A stretch of 64,000 bases of DNA from Streptomyces violaceoruber (GCF_033406955.1 NZ_CP137734.1:7998001-8062000), one strand, 5' to 3'; positions 16,716 to 26,177 are shown, counted from the first letter of the stretch. Notes: generated by a model not told the origin, from the sequence alone. Made by a program: numbers and translations.

Positions 16716-17334
16716 CCCGACCGCCTCCGGCTCCACCACGACCTCCGGCCGCACGCCCCTGACCGACGCCGCGGAGACCGGACTGAAGATCGTCGTCGTG
16801 GGCGGCTTCGGAGTCGGCAAGACCACCCTCGTCCGCTCCGTCAGCGAGATCCGGCCGCTCAACACCGAAGAGGTCATGACCCAGGCCGGGGTCGGCGTCG
16901 ACGAGACCGGCGGGGTCACGTCGAAGACCACCACCACCGTGGCCTTCGACTTCGGCCGGATCAGCCTCAACGACCGCATGGTGCTGTACCTGTTCGGCGC
17001 CCCGGGCCAGGAACGCTTCTGGTTCGTGTGGGACCGGCTGTTCTCCGGCACCCTCGGCGCGGTCGTCCTGGTCGACACCCGCCGGATGGACGACTCCTGG
17101 TACGCGATAGACCGGCTGGAACACCACCGCACCCCGTTCGTGGTGGCCGTCAACCGCTTCGACGACGACACCGCCCGGCACTCCCTGGACGAGATCCGGC
17201 TGGCCCTCGCGCTGCCCGACCACGTGCCGCTGATCGACTGCGACGCGCGGGTGCGGACCTCGGGCAAGCACGTGCTGGTCACCCTCGTGGACCACCTCTA
17301 CCAACTGGCCCTGGCCCAGGAGAGCGCATCGTGA
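16696..17334 (+). CDS. cvnD: conservon small GTPase-like protein CvnD
   Basis: A 212-residue Ras/MglA-like nucleotide-binding protein. Walker A is GGFGVGKTTLV, the switch-like DxxG motif is replaced by LFGAPGQERFWF, and the base-recognition motif NKxD appears as VAVNRFDDD. Four such residues deviate slightly from canonical GTPases, as is usual for CvnD. It probably cycles between GTP and GDP under control of CvnA and CvnB. CAGGAGG lies just upstream of the ATG. It overlaps cvnC and, through GTGA, the P450 gene, so the five genes form one operon. Confidence 0.92.
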   Translation: MGSATSDPTASGSTTTSGRTPLTDAAETGLKIVVVGGFGVGKTTLVRSVSEIRPLNTEEVMTQAGVGVDETGGVTSKTTTTVAFDFGRISLNDRMVLYLFGAPGQERFWFVWDRLFSGTLGAVVLVDTRRMDDSWYAIDRLEHHRTPFVVAVNRFDDDTARHSLDEIRLALALPDHVPLIDCDARVRTSGKHVLVTLVDHLYQLALAQESAS

Positions 17335-18593
17335 CCGACATCGACCCGTCACCCCACCCCGTCGCCGCACCGGGCTGCCCCGTCCACCTGGACGCCGTGC
17401 CGTTGGCCGGACTGGAGTACCAGCAGACGCCGTCGGAGCTGTACCGAGGTCTGCGGGCCGAACACGGCGCCGTCGCGCCCGTGCTCCTGGACGGCGGCAT
17501 CCCCGCCTGGCTGGTCCTCGGCTACCCCGAGGTCAGCTATGTGACCAGTCACGACGAGCTGTTCGCCCGGGACTCGCGCCGCTGGAACCAGTGGGGCAGC
17601 ATCCCGCCCGACTGGCCCCTGCTGCCCTACGTCGGCCACCAGCCGTCGGTCCTGTTCACCGAGGGCGAGGAGCACCGGCGGCGGGCCGGCGTCATCACCC
17701 AGGCACTGGCGGGCATCGACCAGTTCGAACTGGCCCGGGACTGCAGGCACCTCGCCGACCGGCTCATCGCCGCCTTCGCCGGAAGCGGCCGGGCCGAGCT
17801 GATGAGCGGCTACGCGCACCCCCTGCCGATGCGCGCCGCCGTCCGCATGTGCGGGATGCCGCACACCGGCGTCGAGACCCGGCAACTCGTCGAGGACCTG
17901 CGCATCTCCCTGGACGCGGCCGAGGGAGACGACCCGGTCGCCGCCTACACGCGCGTGGGAGAGCGCATCCACCAACTGGTCCGCCACAAGCGCGAGCGCC
18001 CGGGCCCCGACGTCACCTCCCGCATGCTCACACACCCGGCGGGACTGACCGACGAGGAGATCGTCCAGGACCTCATCTCCGTCATCGCCGCCGCCCAGCA
18101 GCCCACCGCCAACTGGATCGGCAACACGCTCCGCCTGCTGCTCACCGACGAACGCTTCGCCCTGAACGTCTCCGGCGGCCGCCTCAGCGTGGGGGAGGCC
18201 CTCAACGAGGTGCTGTGGCTGGACACACCCACGCAGAACTTCATCGGACGCTGGGCCGTCAACGACACCCAGCTGGGCGGCCGGCACATCCGGGCCGGCG
18301 ACTGCCTGGTGCTCGGCTTCGCCGCGGCCAACACCGATCCGCAGCTGTGGCCCGAGGCCCACGTCGGCGCCGAGAACTCCGCGCACCTGTCCTTCAGCAA
18401 CGGCGAACACCGGTGCCCCTACCCGGCACCCCTGCTCGCCGACGTCGTCGCCCGCACCGCGGTCGAGACCCTGCTGGAGCGCCTCCCCGACCTCGTACTC
18501 GCCCTCGAGCCCGGGGAGTTGACCTGGCGTCCGTCCATCTGGATGCGCGGCCTGACCGCCCTGCCCGCGCTCTTCACACCCGTCGTGGCCTGA
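17331..18593 (+). CDS. conservon-linked CYP157-like cytochrome P450 without ExxR
   Basis: A 420-residue P450. The heme loop FSNGEHRCPYP keeps the ligand Cys362, but the Gly after the cysteine is replaced by Pro-Tyr. The K-helix position of the near-invariant ExxR reads E293-V-L-W296, so the arginine is missing. The I-helix, normally AGxET(T/S), reads AAAQQPTANW (253-262), so the acid-alcohol pair is Gln-Pro. These traits match the published CYP157 family of Streptomyces, which sits next to conservons and lacks ExxR. Translation is coupled to cvnD. Whether it is a monooxygenase, needs a partner P450, or acts as a sensor is unknown. Confidence 0.88.
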   Translation: MTDIDPSPHPVAAPGCPVHLDAVPLAGLEYQQTPSELYRGLRAEHGAVAPVLLDGGIPAWLVLGYPEVSYVTSHDELFARDSRRWNQWGSIPPDWPLLPYVGHQPSVLFTEGEEHRRRAGVITQALAGIDQFELARDCRHLADRLIAAFAGSGRAELMSGYAHPLPMRAAVRMCGMPHTGVETRQLVEDLRISLDAAEGDDPVAAYTRVGERIHQLVRHKRERPGPDVTSRMLTHPAGLTDEEIVQDLISVIAAAQQPTANWIGNTLRLLLTDERFALNVSGGRLSVGEALNEVLWLDTPTQNFIGRWAVNDTQLGGRHIRAGDCLVLGFAAANTDPQLWPEAHVGAENSAHLSFSNGEHRCPYPAPLLADVVARTAVETLLERLPDLVLALEPGELTWRPSIWMRGLTALPALFTPVVA

Positions 18594-18611
18594 GAACCGG
18601 CGTGCGGTACC

Positions 18612-19835
18612 TCAGGCCGCGGGTGTGAAGCGGACCGGCAGCGACTGCGGGCCCCGGGTGAACACGCCCCGCTCCACCACCTCGAAGCCGTCCTCCGTCC
18701 GCAGGCCGGGCAGCGCGTCCAGGAGCTGCCCGACCCCGATCTCGACCTCCGCCTTCGCCAGCAGGGCGCCGACGCAGAAGTGCCGGCCGAGCGCGAAGGC
18801 GAGGTGGTCGGCGGCGGCCGAGAAGGCGGTCGTCGTGGTCAGGTCGTCGCGCATGATGTCGAAGCGGTCCGGGTCGCGGTAGCGCGTCTCGTCCCGGTTG
18901 GCCGCTCCTATCAGGCAGGTGACGGTGGCACCGGCCGGTATCGTGCCGCCGCTGAGCGTGACGTCGGTCGCCGTCTGACGCATGATCATGTGGACCGGCG
19001 GGGTGTAGCGCAGCGTCTCGGCGAAGGCGCGGGGGATCAGGCTCCGGTCCTCGCGCACGGCCGCCAACTGCTCCGGATGGGCCAGCAGGTTGGCGAAGAT
19101 GCCGGCGATCGCCTTGTCGGTGGTCTCGCCGCCCGCCGCGAGCAGCAGACTGCAGAACGCCTTGATGTCCTCGTCGCTCATCCGGACGCCGTCCACCTCG
19201 GCGGCGCACAGCGTGGACAGCAGGTCGTCGCCCGGGTTCTCACGACGCTCCCGGATGACCGGGATCATGTACTCGGCGAACTCCGTCCGGGTGCGCGCAC
19301 CGGCCGCCGCGACCTCCTGGTCGCCGGAGAGGTTGCCGAGGAAGGCGATGACCGACGTGTACCAGCCGTGGAAGCGGTCGTGGTCGGCCTTGTCCAGGCC
19401 CAGCATGTCCGCGATGACGTTGACGGGGAACCGGGTCGCGTAGTCGGCGACCAGATCGGCGCGGCCGGTGTGCCGGAACGCGTCGATCAGCTCACGGGAG
19501 TTGCGCTCGATGACCGGCAGGAACCGCTCCTGGAGGTCGGCCCCGCGGAAGGCCGGGGCGACCAGGGCGCGCCGGACCGCGTGCTCCCGGCCGCTCAGCT
19601 GGAGGATCGTCCGGCCGTGCACGGGCTCGATCTGCCAGTCGTAGTTCTCCGTCGTGAACTGACCGGCGCGGTCCTTGAAGACGCGTTCCACGTCCTCGTA
19701 GCGCGAGACGATCCAGCTCTGGGTGGCCTCGTGCCGGATGAGGGGAGCGCTGTCCCGCATCGTCCGGTAGGCCGGGTACGGGTTCGCCGCGAACTCGGGG
19801 GAGAGGATGTCGGGGACCTGCTGCGCGGTGGACAT
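18612..19835 (-). CDS. cytochrome P450 (complete catalytic motifs)
   Basis: A 407-residue soluble bacterial P450. The I-helix is AAGGETTDK (233-241), the K-helix ETLR (273-276) followed by RYTPPV, and the heme loop FALGRHFCVGALLA with Cys354. All catalytic motifs are canonical, unlike the conservon P450 that faces it tail to tail, 18 bases away. GAGGAG lies upstream of the ATG. There is no ferredoxin or ferredoxin reductase nearby, so electron donors must be encoded elsewhere. In Streptomyces, conservon loci often carry two P450 genes, so this may work with its neighbour. Substrate unknown. Confidence 0.92.
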   Translation of the reverse strand: MSTAQQVPDILSPEFAANPYPAYRTMRDSAPLIRHEATQSWIVSRYEDVERVFKDRAGQFTTENYDWQIEPVHGRTILQLSGREHAVRRALVAPAFRGADLQERFLPVIERNSRELIDAFRHTGRADLVADYATRFPVNVIADMLGLDKADHDRFHGWYTSVIAFLGNLSGDQEVAAAGARTRTEFAEYMIPVIRERRENPGDDLLSTLCAAEVDGVRMSDEDIKAFCSLLLAAGGETTDKAIAGIFANLLAHPEQLAAVREDRSLIPRAFAETLRYTPPVHMIMRQTATDVTLSGGTIPAGATVTCLIGAANRDETRYRDPDRFDIMRDDLTTTTAFSAAADHLAFALGRHFCVGALLAKAEVEIGVGQLLDALPGLRTEDGFEVVERGVFTRGPQSLPVRFTPAA

Positions 19836-19927
19836 GGGACTCCTCGGTCGACAACGCCATGGCCGCACCAGGCTATTGACGAGGCGTCGGCTCCGACAGA
19901 CCGCGCGTCCGGACCGTTGCCGCCGGG

Positions 19928-20689
19928 TCAGGCCTCGCCGTCCACCGAGGCGCGCAGCCGTGCGCCGGCCATCCGCATGTGCTCGGCCATCGCCCGGTCC
20001 GCGGCCTCCGGATCACGGGCCCGGATGGCCTGGAGCACCGCGTCGTGCTCGCACAACGTGCCGCTGACGGTGCCCTCGATGTCGCTGACGCGCTCCATCC
20101 AGACCTGGAGCAGCGCCCGGATGCTGTGCAGGATGTCGCTGAGCACGGTGTTGCGGGCGATGCGGGCCGTCTCCAGGTGGAAGGCGATGTCGGCGTCGAT
20201 GAACGCCGTGACGTCCCCGCCCGCGTCGCGCATGTGCTGGAGGTGTTCCTCCAGCCTGGCCACGTCCGCGTCGGTGGCCCGCTCCGCCGCGAGCCGGGCC
20301 GACACGCCCTCCATGTGGGTGCGGACCTCGACCAGGTCCCGCGTGCGCCGCTGGCCCAGCATCAGGCCCCAGTTGATCGCCCGGGGCAGGAACTCCGAGG
20401 TGCCCTCGCGCACGTAGGACCCCGAGCCGGGGCGGATCTCGATGATCCCGAGGACGTCCAGGGCCGACAGGGCACCGCGCACGCTGGACCGCGCCACGCC
20501 CAGGGCCTCGGCCAGCTGCCGCTCGGCGGGCAGCCGGGTGCCGGGCCGGATGTCACCGGCCGAGAGGTGGTCGAGGAGCCGCTTGGCGACCTCGCTGACG
20601 GACGACTCGCGCACCACGGGGCGCAGCAGCCGTGCGAGGTCGGGCGCGTCGGCGGAGCTGTGCTGATCAGGCTGACTGGTCACGGTCAC
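19928..20689 (-). CDS. FadR-subfamily GntR transcriptional regulator
   Basis: A 253-residue GntR regulator. The winged helix-turn-helix covers about 30-95 (VAKRLLDHLSAGDIRPGTRLPAERQLAEALGVARSSVRGAL), followed by an all-helical FCD effector domain (about 110-240) with the metal/ligand residues RTHMEGVSARLAAERA, DIAFHLETARIA and HDAVLQAIRARD. It starts at a GTG. It diverges from the MFS operon and most likely represses it through the palindrome at 20802-20818. The inducer is probably the sugar acid imported by that operon or an intermediate of it. Confidence 0.9.
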   Translation of the reverse strand: MTVTSQPDQHSSADAPDLARLLRPVVRESSVSEVAKRLLDHLSAGDIRPGTRLPAERQLAEALGVARSSVRGALSALDVLGIIEIRPGSGSYVREGTSEFLPRAINWGLMLGQRRTRDLVEVRTHMEGVSARLAAERATDADVARLEEHLQHMRDAGGDVTAFIDADIAFHLETARIARNTVLSDILHSIRALLQVWMERVSDIEGTVSGTLCEHDAVLQAIRARDPEAADRAMAEHMRMAGARLRASVDGEA

Positions 20690-20801
20690 CAGTCAACCAG
20701 ATGCCGTACGCACCCCGCTGACCAGGCAGTTCATCTCCCTCTCGGTCGCGTTTTGTCAAGAGTTGGGCCGACGGTGGATCTATGACGCTCACCACACTGG
20801 T

Positions 20802-20818
20802 AAATTGGTGACCAATTT
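20802..20818. promoter_or_regulatory. FadR/GntR-type palindromic operator
   Basis: AAATTGGTGACCAATTT is a perfect palindrome with 8-base arms around a single G. Its core TGGT-N-ACCA is the usual form for FadR-subfamily regulators. It is the most AT-rich spot in the area, between the divergent regulator and the MFS operon, 108 bases upstream of the MFS start. A TTGTCA hexamer at 20753 may be part of the promoter it controls. Confidence 0.7.
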
Positions 20819-20834
20819 GGATCGGAGGCTTAGC

Positions 20835-20882
20835 GTGAAGGCGAACCGGTCGGCCGCCCCCGTGGCGGACCACCCGGAGTGA
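20835..20882 (+). CDS. possible 15-residue leader peptide of the MFS operon
   Basis: A GTG at 20835, with GGAGG six bases upstream, opens a short frame encoding VKANRSAAPVADHPE and ends in TGA at 20880-20882. It lies between the operator and the MFS gene, 43 bases before the MFS start, on the leader transcript. Such a strong ribosome site in front of a very short frame suggests a leader peptide or translational coupling. It could also be chance. Confidence 0.35.
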   Translation: MKANRSAAPVADHPE

Positions 20883-20925
20883 CCCAACCCGGACGGAGCT
20901 GTCCGGGCGAGCCGAGGAGTCGCCC

Positions 20926-22293
20926 ATGGGTGCCCAAGCGCCATCCGCGGCAGTCGAGAGAACTGCCATCAAGAAGGTCTCAGTCCGCCTCGTCCCCTTC
21001 GTGGCGCTGATGTTCTTCGTGAACTACCTGGACCGCACGGCCGTCTCGTTCGCCGAACCGAACGGCATGGGACAGGACCTCGCCCTGACCGCCGCCCAGT
21101 TCGGCTTCGCGTCCGGGATCTTCTTCCTCGGCTACATCGTGCTCGAGGTCCCCAGCAACATGGCCCTGCACCGCTTCGGGGCCCGCCGCTGGCTGGCCAG
21201 GATCATGGTGACCTGGGGCATCGTCTCCCTGCTGTTCACCTGGGTCAGCAGCAGCGGCCAGCTCTACACGCTGCGCTTCCTGCTCGGCGTCGCCGAGGCC
21301 GGGTTCTTCCCCGGCGCGATCCTCTTCCTCAGCCAGTGGGTGCCCTCCCGCCACCGCACCAAGATCCTCGGCCTGTTCTACCTCGCCCAGCCGCTGACCA
21401 CCGTCTTCGGCGCCCCGCTGGCGGGCTGGCTGATCGGCCGGCACGGGCTCTTCGGCCTGGAGGGCTGGCGGGTGATGTTCCTGTTCGTCTCGCTGCCCGC
21501 GATCGTCCTGGGCGTCGTCGCCTGGTTCTACCTGATCGACAAGCCCGCCGACGCCAAGTGGCTCACCCCCGCCGAGCGCGACTGGCTGACCACGGAACTC
21601 GCCGCCGAGAACGCCCAGAAGACCGGCCACGAGGGCAAGCACGCCAAGGGCGACCTCAGGAAGGCCTTCGGCAGCGGACGGGTCTGGACCCTCGCCGCCG
21701 TCTACTTCGGCTTCGTCTACGGCCTGTACGCCCTCGCCTTCTTCCTGCCGACGATCATCAACGGCTTCCAGGACCAGTACGACACCACGTTCAGCGTCAT
21801 GGACAAGGCCTGGATCACCGCCATCCCGTACCTGCCCGCCGCGATCGTCCTCTTCTTCTGGACCCGGCACGCCACCCGTCACGGCACCCGCACCTGGCAC
21901 GTGGCAGGCCCGGCCGTCGTCGGCGGCGTGTCCATCCCCCTCGCGCTCTACATGGGGTCCCCGACCGCCACCGTCGCGGTGATCACCGTGACCGCCTGTG
22001 CCATCTTCGCCGCCCTGCCCGTCTTCTGGTCGGTGCCCTCCCGCTTCCTGACCGGAGCCGCCGCCGCGGCCGGCATCGCCCTGATCAACACCGCGGGCAA
22101 CGTCGCCGGATTCGCCTCCAGCTACATCACCGGCTGGCTCAAGGACTGGAGCGGCGCCTACTACGTACCGCTCTACCTCGTCGGCTTCTTCATGCTGCTG
22201 TCCGCCGCGCTGATGATCCTGCTCGCCGCCCGCAACGGCACCGGCGAGCCCGCCACCGCCCCCGAACCCCAGGCCGAGGAGGCCCTGCGATGA
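20926..22293 (+). CDS. MFS transporter, ACS (anion:cation symporter) type
   Basis: A 455-residue permease with 12 predicted membrane helices and a long cytoplasmic loop (KPADAKWLTPAERDWLTTE) between helices 6 and 7. The opening FVNYLDRTAVSFA and LGYIVLEVPSNMALHRFGARRW are typical of the ACS family, which imports organic anions such as sugar acids. GAGGAG precedes the ATG. It is the first full gene of the operon and its stop overlaps the kinase start (ATGA). With the downstream enzymes, a sugar acid such as D-apionate is the likely substrate (inference). Confidence 0.9.
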   Translation: MGAQAPSAAVERTAIKKVSVRLVPFVALMFFVNYLDRTAVSFAEPNGMGQDLALTAAQFGFASGIFFLGYIVLEVPSNMALHRFGARRWLARIMVTWGIVSLLFTWVSSSGQLYTLRFLLGVAEAGFFPGAILFLSQWVPSRHRTKILGLFYLAQPLTTVFGAPLAGWLIGRHGLFGLEGWRVMFLFVSLPAIVLGVVAWFYLIDKPADAKWLTPAERDWLTTELAAENAQKTGHEGKHAKGDLRKAFGSGRVWTLAAVYFGFVYGLYALAFFLPTIINGFQDQYDTTFSVMDKAWITAIPYLPAAIVLFFWTRHATRHGTRTWHVAGPAVVGGVSIPLALYMGSPTATVAVITVTACAIFAALPVFWSVPSRFLTGAAAAAGIALINTAGNVAGFASSYITGWLKDWSGAYYVPLYLVGFFMLLSAALMILLAARNGTGEPATAPEPQAEEALR

Positions 22294-24074
22294 CCCGCCT
22301 GTTCAACGACCCGGCCGCCTTCGCCGACGAGGCGCTGGAGGGCTTCACCGCCGCGCACCGGCGCTGGGTCCGGCCGGTCACCGGCGGCGTCGTCCGGGCC
22401 ACCGCCACCCCGGCCGGCCAGGTCGCCGTGGTGATCGGCGGCGGTTCCGGCCACTACCCCGCGTTCTCCGGCCTGGTCGGCCGCGGTCTGGCACACGGCG
22501 CGGCCGTCGGGAACGTCTTCGCCTCGCCCTCCGCCCGGCAGATCCACTCCGTGGCCACCGCCGCGCACGGGGGCGGGGGAGTCCTGCTGATGTACGGCAA
22601 CTACGCCGGTGACGTCCTGCACTTCGGACAGGCCGCCGAGCGACTCGCCGCCGACGGCATCGAGACCCGGACGTTCGCCGTCGCCGACGACATCTCCAGC
22701 GCGGGCCCCGACGAATCCGCCAAGCGCCGCGGCATAGCCGGTGACCTGCCCGTCTTCAAGGCGGCGGCCGCCGCGGCCGAGCAGGGCCTGCCCCTGGAGG
22801 AGGTGCTGCGCGTCGCCGAACGGGCGGGCGTCCGCACCCGCTCCTTCGGCATCGCCTTCTCCGGCTGCACCCTGCCCGGCGCCGACCATCCCCTGTTCAC
22901 CGTGCCCGAGGCCCGGATGGCCGTGGGCCTCGGCATCCACGGCGAGCCCGGCATCGGCGAGGAGGCCCTGCCCACCGCCGACGAGGCGGCCCTGCTGCTC
23001 GTCGAGACACTGCTCAAGGAACTCCCCGACGACGTCGCCGACCCGGCGGGCCGGCGCGCCGCCGTGATTCTCAACGGCCTCGGCTCGGTCAAGTACGAGG
23101 AGCTGTTCGTCGTCTACCGCAAGGTCGCCGCCCTGCTCGGCGACGCCGGTGTGGAGATCGTCGACCCGGAGGTCGGCGAACTGGTCACCAGCTTCGACAT
23201 GGCCGGCATCTCGCTGACGCTGACCTGGCTGGACGACCGGCTGGAGGAGCTGTGGCGGGCCCCGGCCGACACGCCCGCCTACCGCAAGGGCGCCCTCGGC
23301 GACCCGGAGCCCGACCGGGACCGGGCGGCCGCGACCGCCGCGGGCCAGGACACGGCCGCGGCCCAGGACACCGCCGTGTCCGACGCGGCCGCCTCCGGCA
23401 CCACGGCCGTACCCGTCGCCTCGGACGCCTCCCGCCGGGCCGCCGGCACCGTCCTGGCCGCGCTGGACGCGGTGGCCCGAGTCGTCGACGCCCACGCCGG
23501 CGAACTCGGCCGGATCGACGCCGTGGCGGGCGACGGCGACCACGGCATCGGCATGCGGCGCGGCTCCAGCGCGGCGCACCGGGCCGCCCACGACGCCCAC
23601 CGGGTCGGCGCGGGCGCCGGAACCGTCCTCACCCGCGCCGCCGACGACTGGGCCGACAAGGCGGGCGGCACCTCCGGCGCCCTGTGGGGCACGATCCTGC
23701 GCTCACTCGGCACGGCCCTCGGCGACCGGGACGCCCCCGACGCCGCCCGCGTCGCCGAAGGGGTCACGGAGGCCTCCGCCGCCGTACGCAGACTGGGCGG
23801 GGCCGAGGTCGGCGACAAGACCATGGTCGACGTCCTGGTCCCCTTCGCCGACGCGCTGGCCGCCGCCACGGCCGAGGGCCTGCCCCTCGCCGAGGCCTGG
23901 GACCGCGCCGCCACCACCGCCACCGCGGCCGCCGCCGGGACCGCCGACCTGCTGCCCCGCCGGGGCCGGGCCCGCCCGCACGCCGAGAAGTCCCTCGGCA
24001 CCCCCGACGCGGGCGCCCACTCCCTCGCCCTGATCACCCGCGCCGTCCACGGCGCACTGCTCGACCACCACTGA
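22290..24074 (+). CDS. fused DhaK-DhaL kinase, probable erythrulose (tetrulose) kinase
   Basis: A 594-residue two-domain ATP-dependent kinase. The DhaK part (1-330) has [15 protein letters not shown] and the HGEPG motif whose His binds the substrate carbonyl covalently. After an Ala/Asp-rich linker (about 345-375) the DhaL part carries [16 protein letters not shown], the Mg-ADP-binding Asp cluster, and GGTSGALWG. Dihydroxyacetone kinases of this fused type are also the D- and L-erythrulose kinases (DerK, LerK) of mycobacterial threitol pathways. Flanking RpiB-like and TPI-like genes favour a tetrulose over dihydroxyacetone. It overlaps the MFS gene by four bases. Confidence 0.88.
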   Translation: MTRLFNDPAAFADEALEGFTAAHRRWVRPVTGGVVRATATPAGQVAVVIGGGSGHYPAFSGLVGRGLAHGAAVGNVFASPSARQIHSVATAAHGGGGVLLMYGNYAGDVLHFGQAAERLAADGIETRTFAVADDISSAGPDESAKRRGIAGDLPVFKAAAAAAEQGLPLEEVLRVAERAGVRTRSFGIAFSGCTLPGADHPLFTVPEARMAVGLGIHGEPGIGEEALPTADEAALLLVETLLKELPDDVADPAGRRAAVILNGLGSVKYEELFVVYRKVAALLGDAGVEIVDPEVGELVTSFDMAGISLTLTWLDDRLEELWRAPADTPAYRKGALGDPEPDRDRAAATAAGQDTAAAQDTAVSDAAASGTTAVPVASDASRRAAGTVLAALDAVARVVDAHAGELGRIDAVAGDGDHGIGMRRGSSAAHRAAHDAHRVGAGAGTVLTRAADDWADKAGGTSGALWGTILRSLGTALGDRDAPDAARVAEGVTEASAAVRRLGGAEVGDKTMVDVLVPFADALAAATAEGLPLAEAWDRAATTATAAAAGTADLLPRRGRARPHAEKSLGTPDAGAHSLALITRAVHGALLDHH

Positions 24075-24085
24075 GGAAAGCCGCC

Positions 24086-24598
24086 ATGACCGACAAGCTC
24101 CGCATCGTCGTCGGCTCCGACGACGCCGGCCACCAGTACAAGGAAGCCCTCAAGCAGGACCTGCGCGGCAGCGCCCTGGTCGCCGAGGTCACCGACGTCG
24201 GCGTCGACGCCGACGGCCACACCGCCTACCCGAAGGTGGCCATCGCCGCCGCCGAGATGGTCGCCCGGGGCGAGGCCGACCGCGCCCTGCTGGTGTGCGG
24301 CACCGGCCTCGGCGTCGCCATCGCCGCCAACAAGGTCAGGGGCATCCGGGCCGTCACCGCCCACGACTCCTTCTCCGTCGAGCGGGCGATCCTCTCCAAC
24401 AACGCCCAGGTCCTCACCTTCGGCCAGCGCGTCGTCGGCCTCGAACTCGCCCGCCGCCTCGCCGCCGAGTGGCTCACCTACCGCTTCGACGAGAGCTCGG
24501 CGTCGGCCGCCAAGGTCCAGCTGATGAGCGACTACGAGACCGCCGACGACGCCGGTGCGGCGAGCGGGAGCGCGGCCGACGGCGGGGCGGCCGCCTGA
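24086..24598 (+). CDS. RpiB/LacAB-family isomerase, probable D-erythrulose 4-phosphate isomerase
   Basis: A 170-residue RpiB-type sugar-phosphate isomerase. It starts with [17 protein letters not shown], has the active-site [19 protein letters not shown] loop with the catalytic Cys, and [14 protein letters not shown]. In erythritol and threitol pathways RpiB paralogues (EryI) convert D-erythrulose 4-phosphate to D-erythrose 4-phosphate; RpiB proper acts on ribose 5-phosphate. The operon context supports the tetrose role. The Ala-rich tail after residue 150 is dispensable-looking. The stop overlaps the next start (TGATG). Confidence 0.85.
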   Translation: MTDKLRIVVGSDDAGHQYKEALKQDLRGSALVAEVTDVGVDADGHTAYPKVAIAAAEMVARGEADRALLVCGTGLGVAIAANKVRGIRAVTAHDSFSVERAILSNNAQVLTFGQRVVGLELARRLAAEWLTYRFDESSASAAKVQLMSDYETADDAGAASGSAADGGAAA

Positions 24599-25377
24599 TG
24601 CCCGCGCCCGCACCGTCCCCCGTGCTGCTGGGGGTGAGCCTCAAGATGTACTTCGGCCACCACCAGACGCTCAACTGGTCCCGCAGGATCGCGGCCCTCG
24701 CCGAGCGGCACCCCGCCGTCACCTCCGGCGCCGCCCGCCTCTTCGTCCTGCCCACCTTCCCGGCCCTGGTCCCCGCCACCGGCATCCTCGCCCCCTACGG
24801 CGTGGCGCTCGGCGCCCAGGACATCGCCACCGAGGACAGCGGCCCCTACACCGGCGAGGTCGGCGGTCCCGTCCTCAAGGAGATCGGCTGCCGCTACGCC
24901 GAGGTCGGCCACGCCGAGCGGCGCCGTCTGTACGGCGAGGGCGACACCGTCGTCGCCGCCAAGACCGCCGCCGCCCTGCGCAACGGCCTCACCCCCGTCC
25001 TGTGCGTCGGCGAACGCGACGCGGCGGACCCGGCCGACGCCGCCTCCCGCACGGTCGCCGAGGCCGAGCGGCTGCTCGGCGGCCTTTCGGGTGCGGTCGT
25101 CCTCGCCTACGAGCCGCAGTGGGCGATCGGCGCCCCCGAACCCGCCTCCGCCGATCACATCGCCACCGTCTGCACCGCCCTGCGCGGCTGGCTCGACTCC
25201 CAGCCCCGGCACGCCGGTTCCACCGTCATCTACGGCGGCAGCGCGGGCCCCGGACTGCTGACCCGCCTGGCCGGCACCGCCGAGGGCCTGTTCCTCGGCC
25301 GCTTCGCCCACGACCCGGCGAACGTCGGGGCGATCCTCGACGAGATCCGCTCCCCGGCCCCGGCGGCGGTGGCGTGA
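24598..25377 (+). CDS. triosephosphate-isomerase-family protein, probable L-erythrulose 1-phosphate isomerase
   Basis: A 259-residue TIM-barrel isomerase. It keeps the TPI catalytic set: Lys in GVSLKMYFG (replacing the usual NWKMN), His in EVGHAERR, Glu in AYEPQWAIG, and the phosphate loop YGGSAGP. The altered first loop and the operon point to a tetrulose-phosphate isomerase of the LerI/EryH kind rather than the glycolytic enzyme. It would isomerise L-erythrulose 1-phosphate to D-erythrulose 4-phosphate. Both ends overlap neighbours by one base. Confidence 0.85.
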   Translation: MPAPAPSPVLLGVSLKMYFGHHQTLNWSRRIAALAERHPAVTSGAARLFVLPTFPALVPATGILAPYGVALGAQDIATEDSGPYTGEVGGPVLKEIGCRYAEVGHAERRRLYGEGDTVVAAKTAAALRNGLTPVLCVGERDAADPADAASRTVAEAERLLGGLSGAVVLAYEPQWAIGAPEPASADHIATVCTALRGWLDSQPRHAGSTVIYGGSAGPGLLTRLAGTAEGLFLGRFAHDPANVGAILDEIRSPAPAAVA

Positions 25378-26177
25378 TGGCGTACGGCATCAGCACCTAC
25401 GCCTACTTCTGGCGTCTCTCGTCCCGCGCCCCCGAGCCGACGGGTCTGCCGGACATGCTCCGCGACACGGCGGAGCTGGGCGGCCAGGTCTTCCAGATCT
25501 GCGACTACACGCCGATCGAGTCCTACGACCGCGCGCGCCTCGCCGACCTCCGCGACACCGCCGCCGACCTCGGCCTGACCCTCGAACTCGGCACCCGAGG
25601 CATCCGTCCCGACCACCTGCTCACGTACCTCGACACGGCGGGCGAGCTGGGCGTGACCCTGGTCCGCTCCATGCTCAACACGGCCGACCACCGCCCGGAC
25701 ACCACCGAGGCGGTGGCCCTCCTGAAGGAGGCCGTGCCCCGCTACGCCGCCGCGGGCGTCACCCTCGGCCTGGAGACCTACGAACAGGTCGCCACCGACG
25801 ACCTGGTGAGCGTCGTACGCGCCGTCGACGACCCGCACCTCGGCATCGTCCTCGACCCCGGCAACAGCGTCGCCCGGCTGGAACGCCCCGCCGACGTCGT
25901 GGCCGCCACCGCGCCGTACGTGGTCAACATCCACGTCAAGGACTTCGCCTTCACCCGCCGCGACGGCTGGGTCGGCTTCACCTACGCCGGCTGCCCGCTC
26001 GGCGAGGGACTCCTCGACCACGACGGCATGATCGCCGCGGTGAGTCCCGAGGAGCGCGGCATCAACCAGATCGTGGAGCACTGGCTCCCGTGGCAGGACG
26101 AGGGCTACGACGCCACCGCCCGGCTCGAACACCAGTGGACGCAGCACAGCATCAACACCCTCCTGAGGAGCAAGTAA
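25377..26177 (+). CDS. xylose-isomerase-like TIM barrel, candidate 3-oxo-isoapionate decarboxylase (OiaC-like)
   Basis: A 266-residue protein of the sugar phosphate isomerase/epimerase (AP endonuclease 2) superfamily. The divalent-metal ligands are visible in order: Glu in LGLETYEQ, Asp in GIVLDPGN, His in VNIHVKD, and Glu in QIVEHWLP. The family includes epimerases, isomerases and, as I recall, the decarboxylase OiaC that turns 3-oxo-isoapionate into L-erythrulose and CO2. Sitting between a TPI-like gene and an ApnO-like dehydrogenase, and with an erythrulose-type kinase in the same operon, that role fits best. An epimerase role is the main alternative. Confidence 0.72.
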   Translation: MAYGISTYAYFWRLSSRAPEPTGLPDMLRDTAELGGQVFQICDYTPIESYDRARLADLRDTAADLGLTLELGTRGIRPDHLLTYLDTAGELGVTLVRSMLNTADHRPDTTEAVALLKEAVPRYAAAGVTLGLETYEQVATDDLVSVVRAVDDPHLGIVLDPGNSVARLERPADVVAATAPYVVNIHVKDFAFTRRDGWVGFTYAGCPLGEGLLDHDGMIAAVSPEERGINQIVEHWLPWQDEGYDATARLEHQWTQHSINTLLRSK

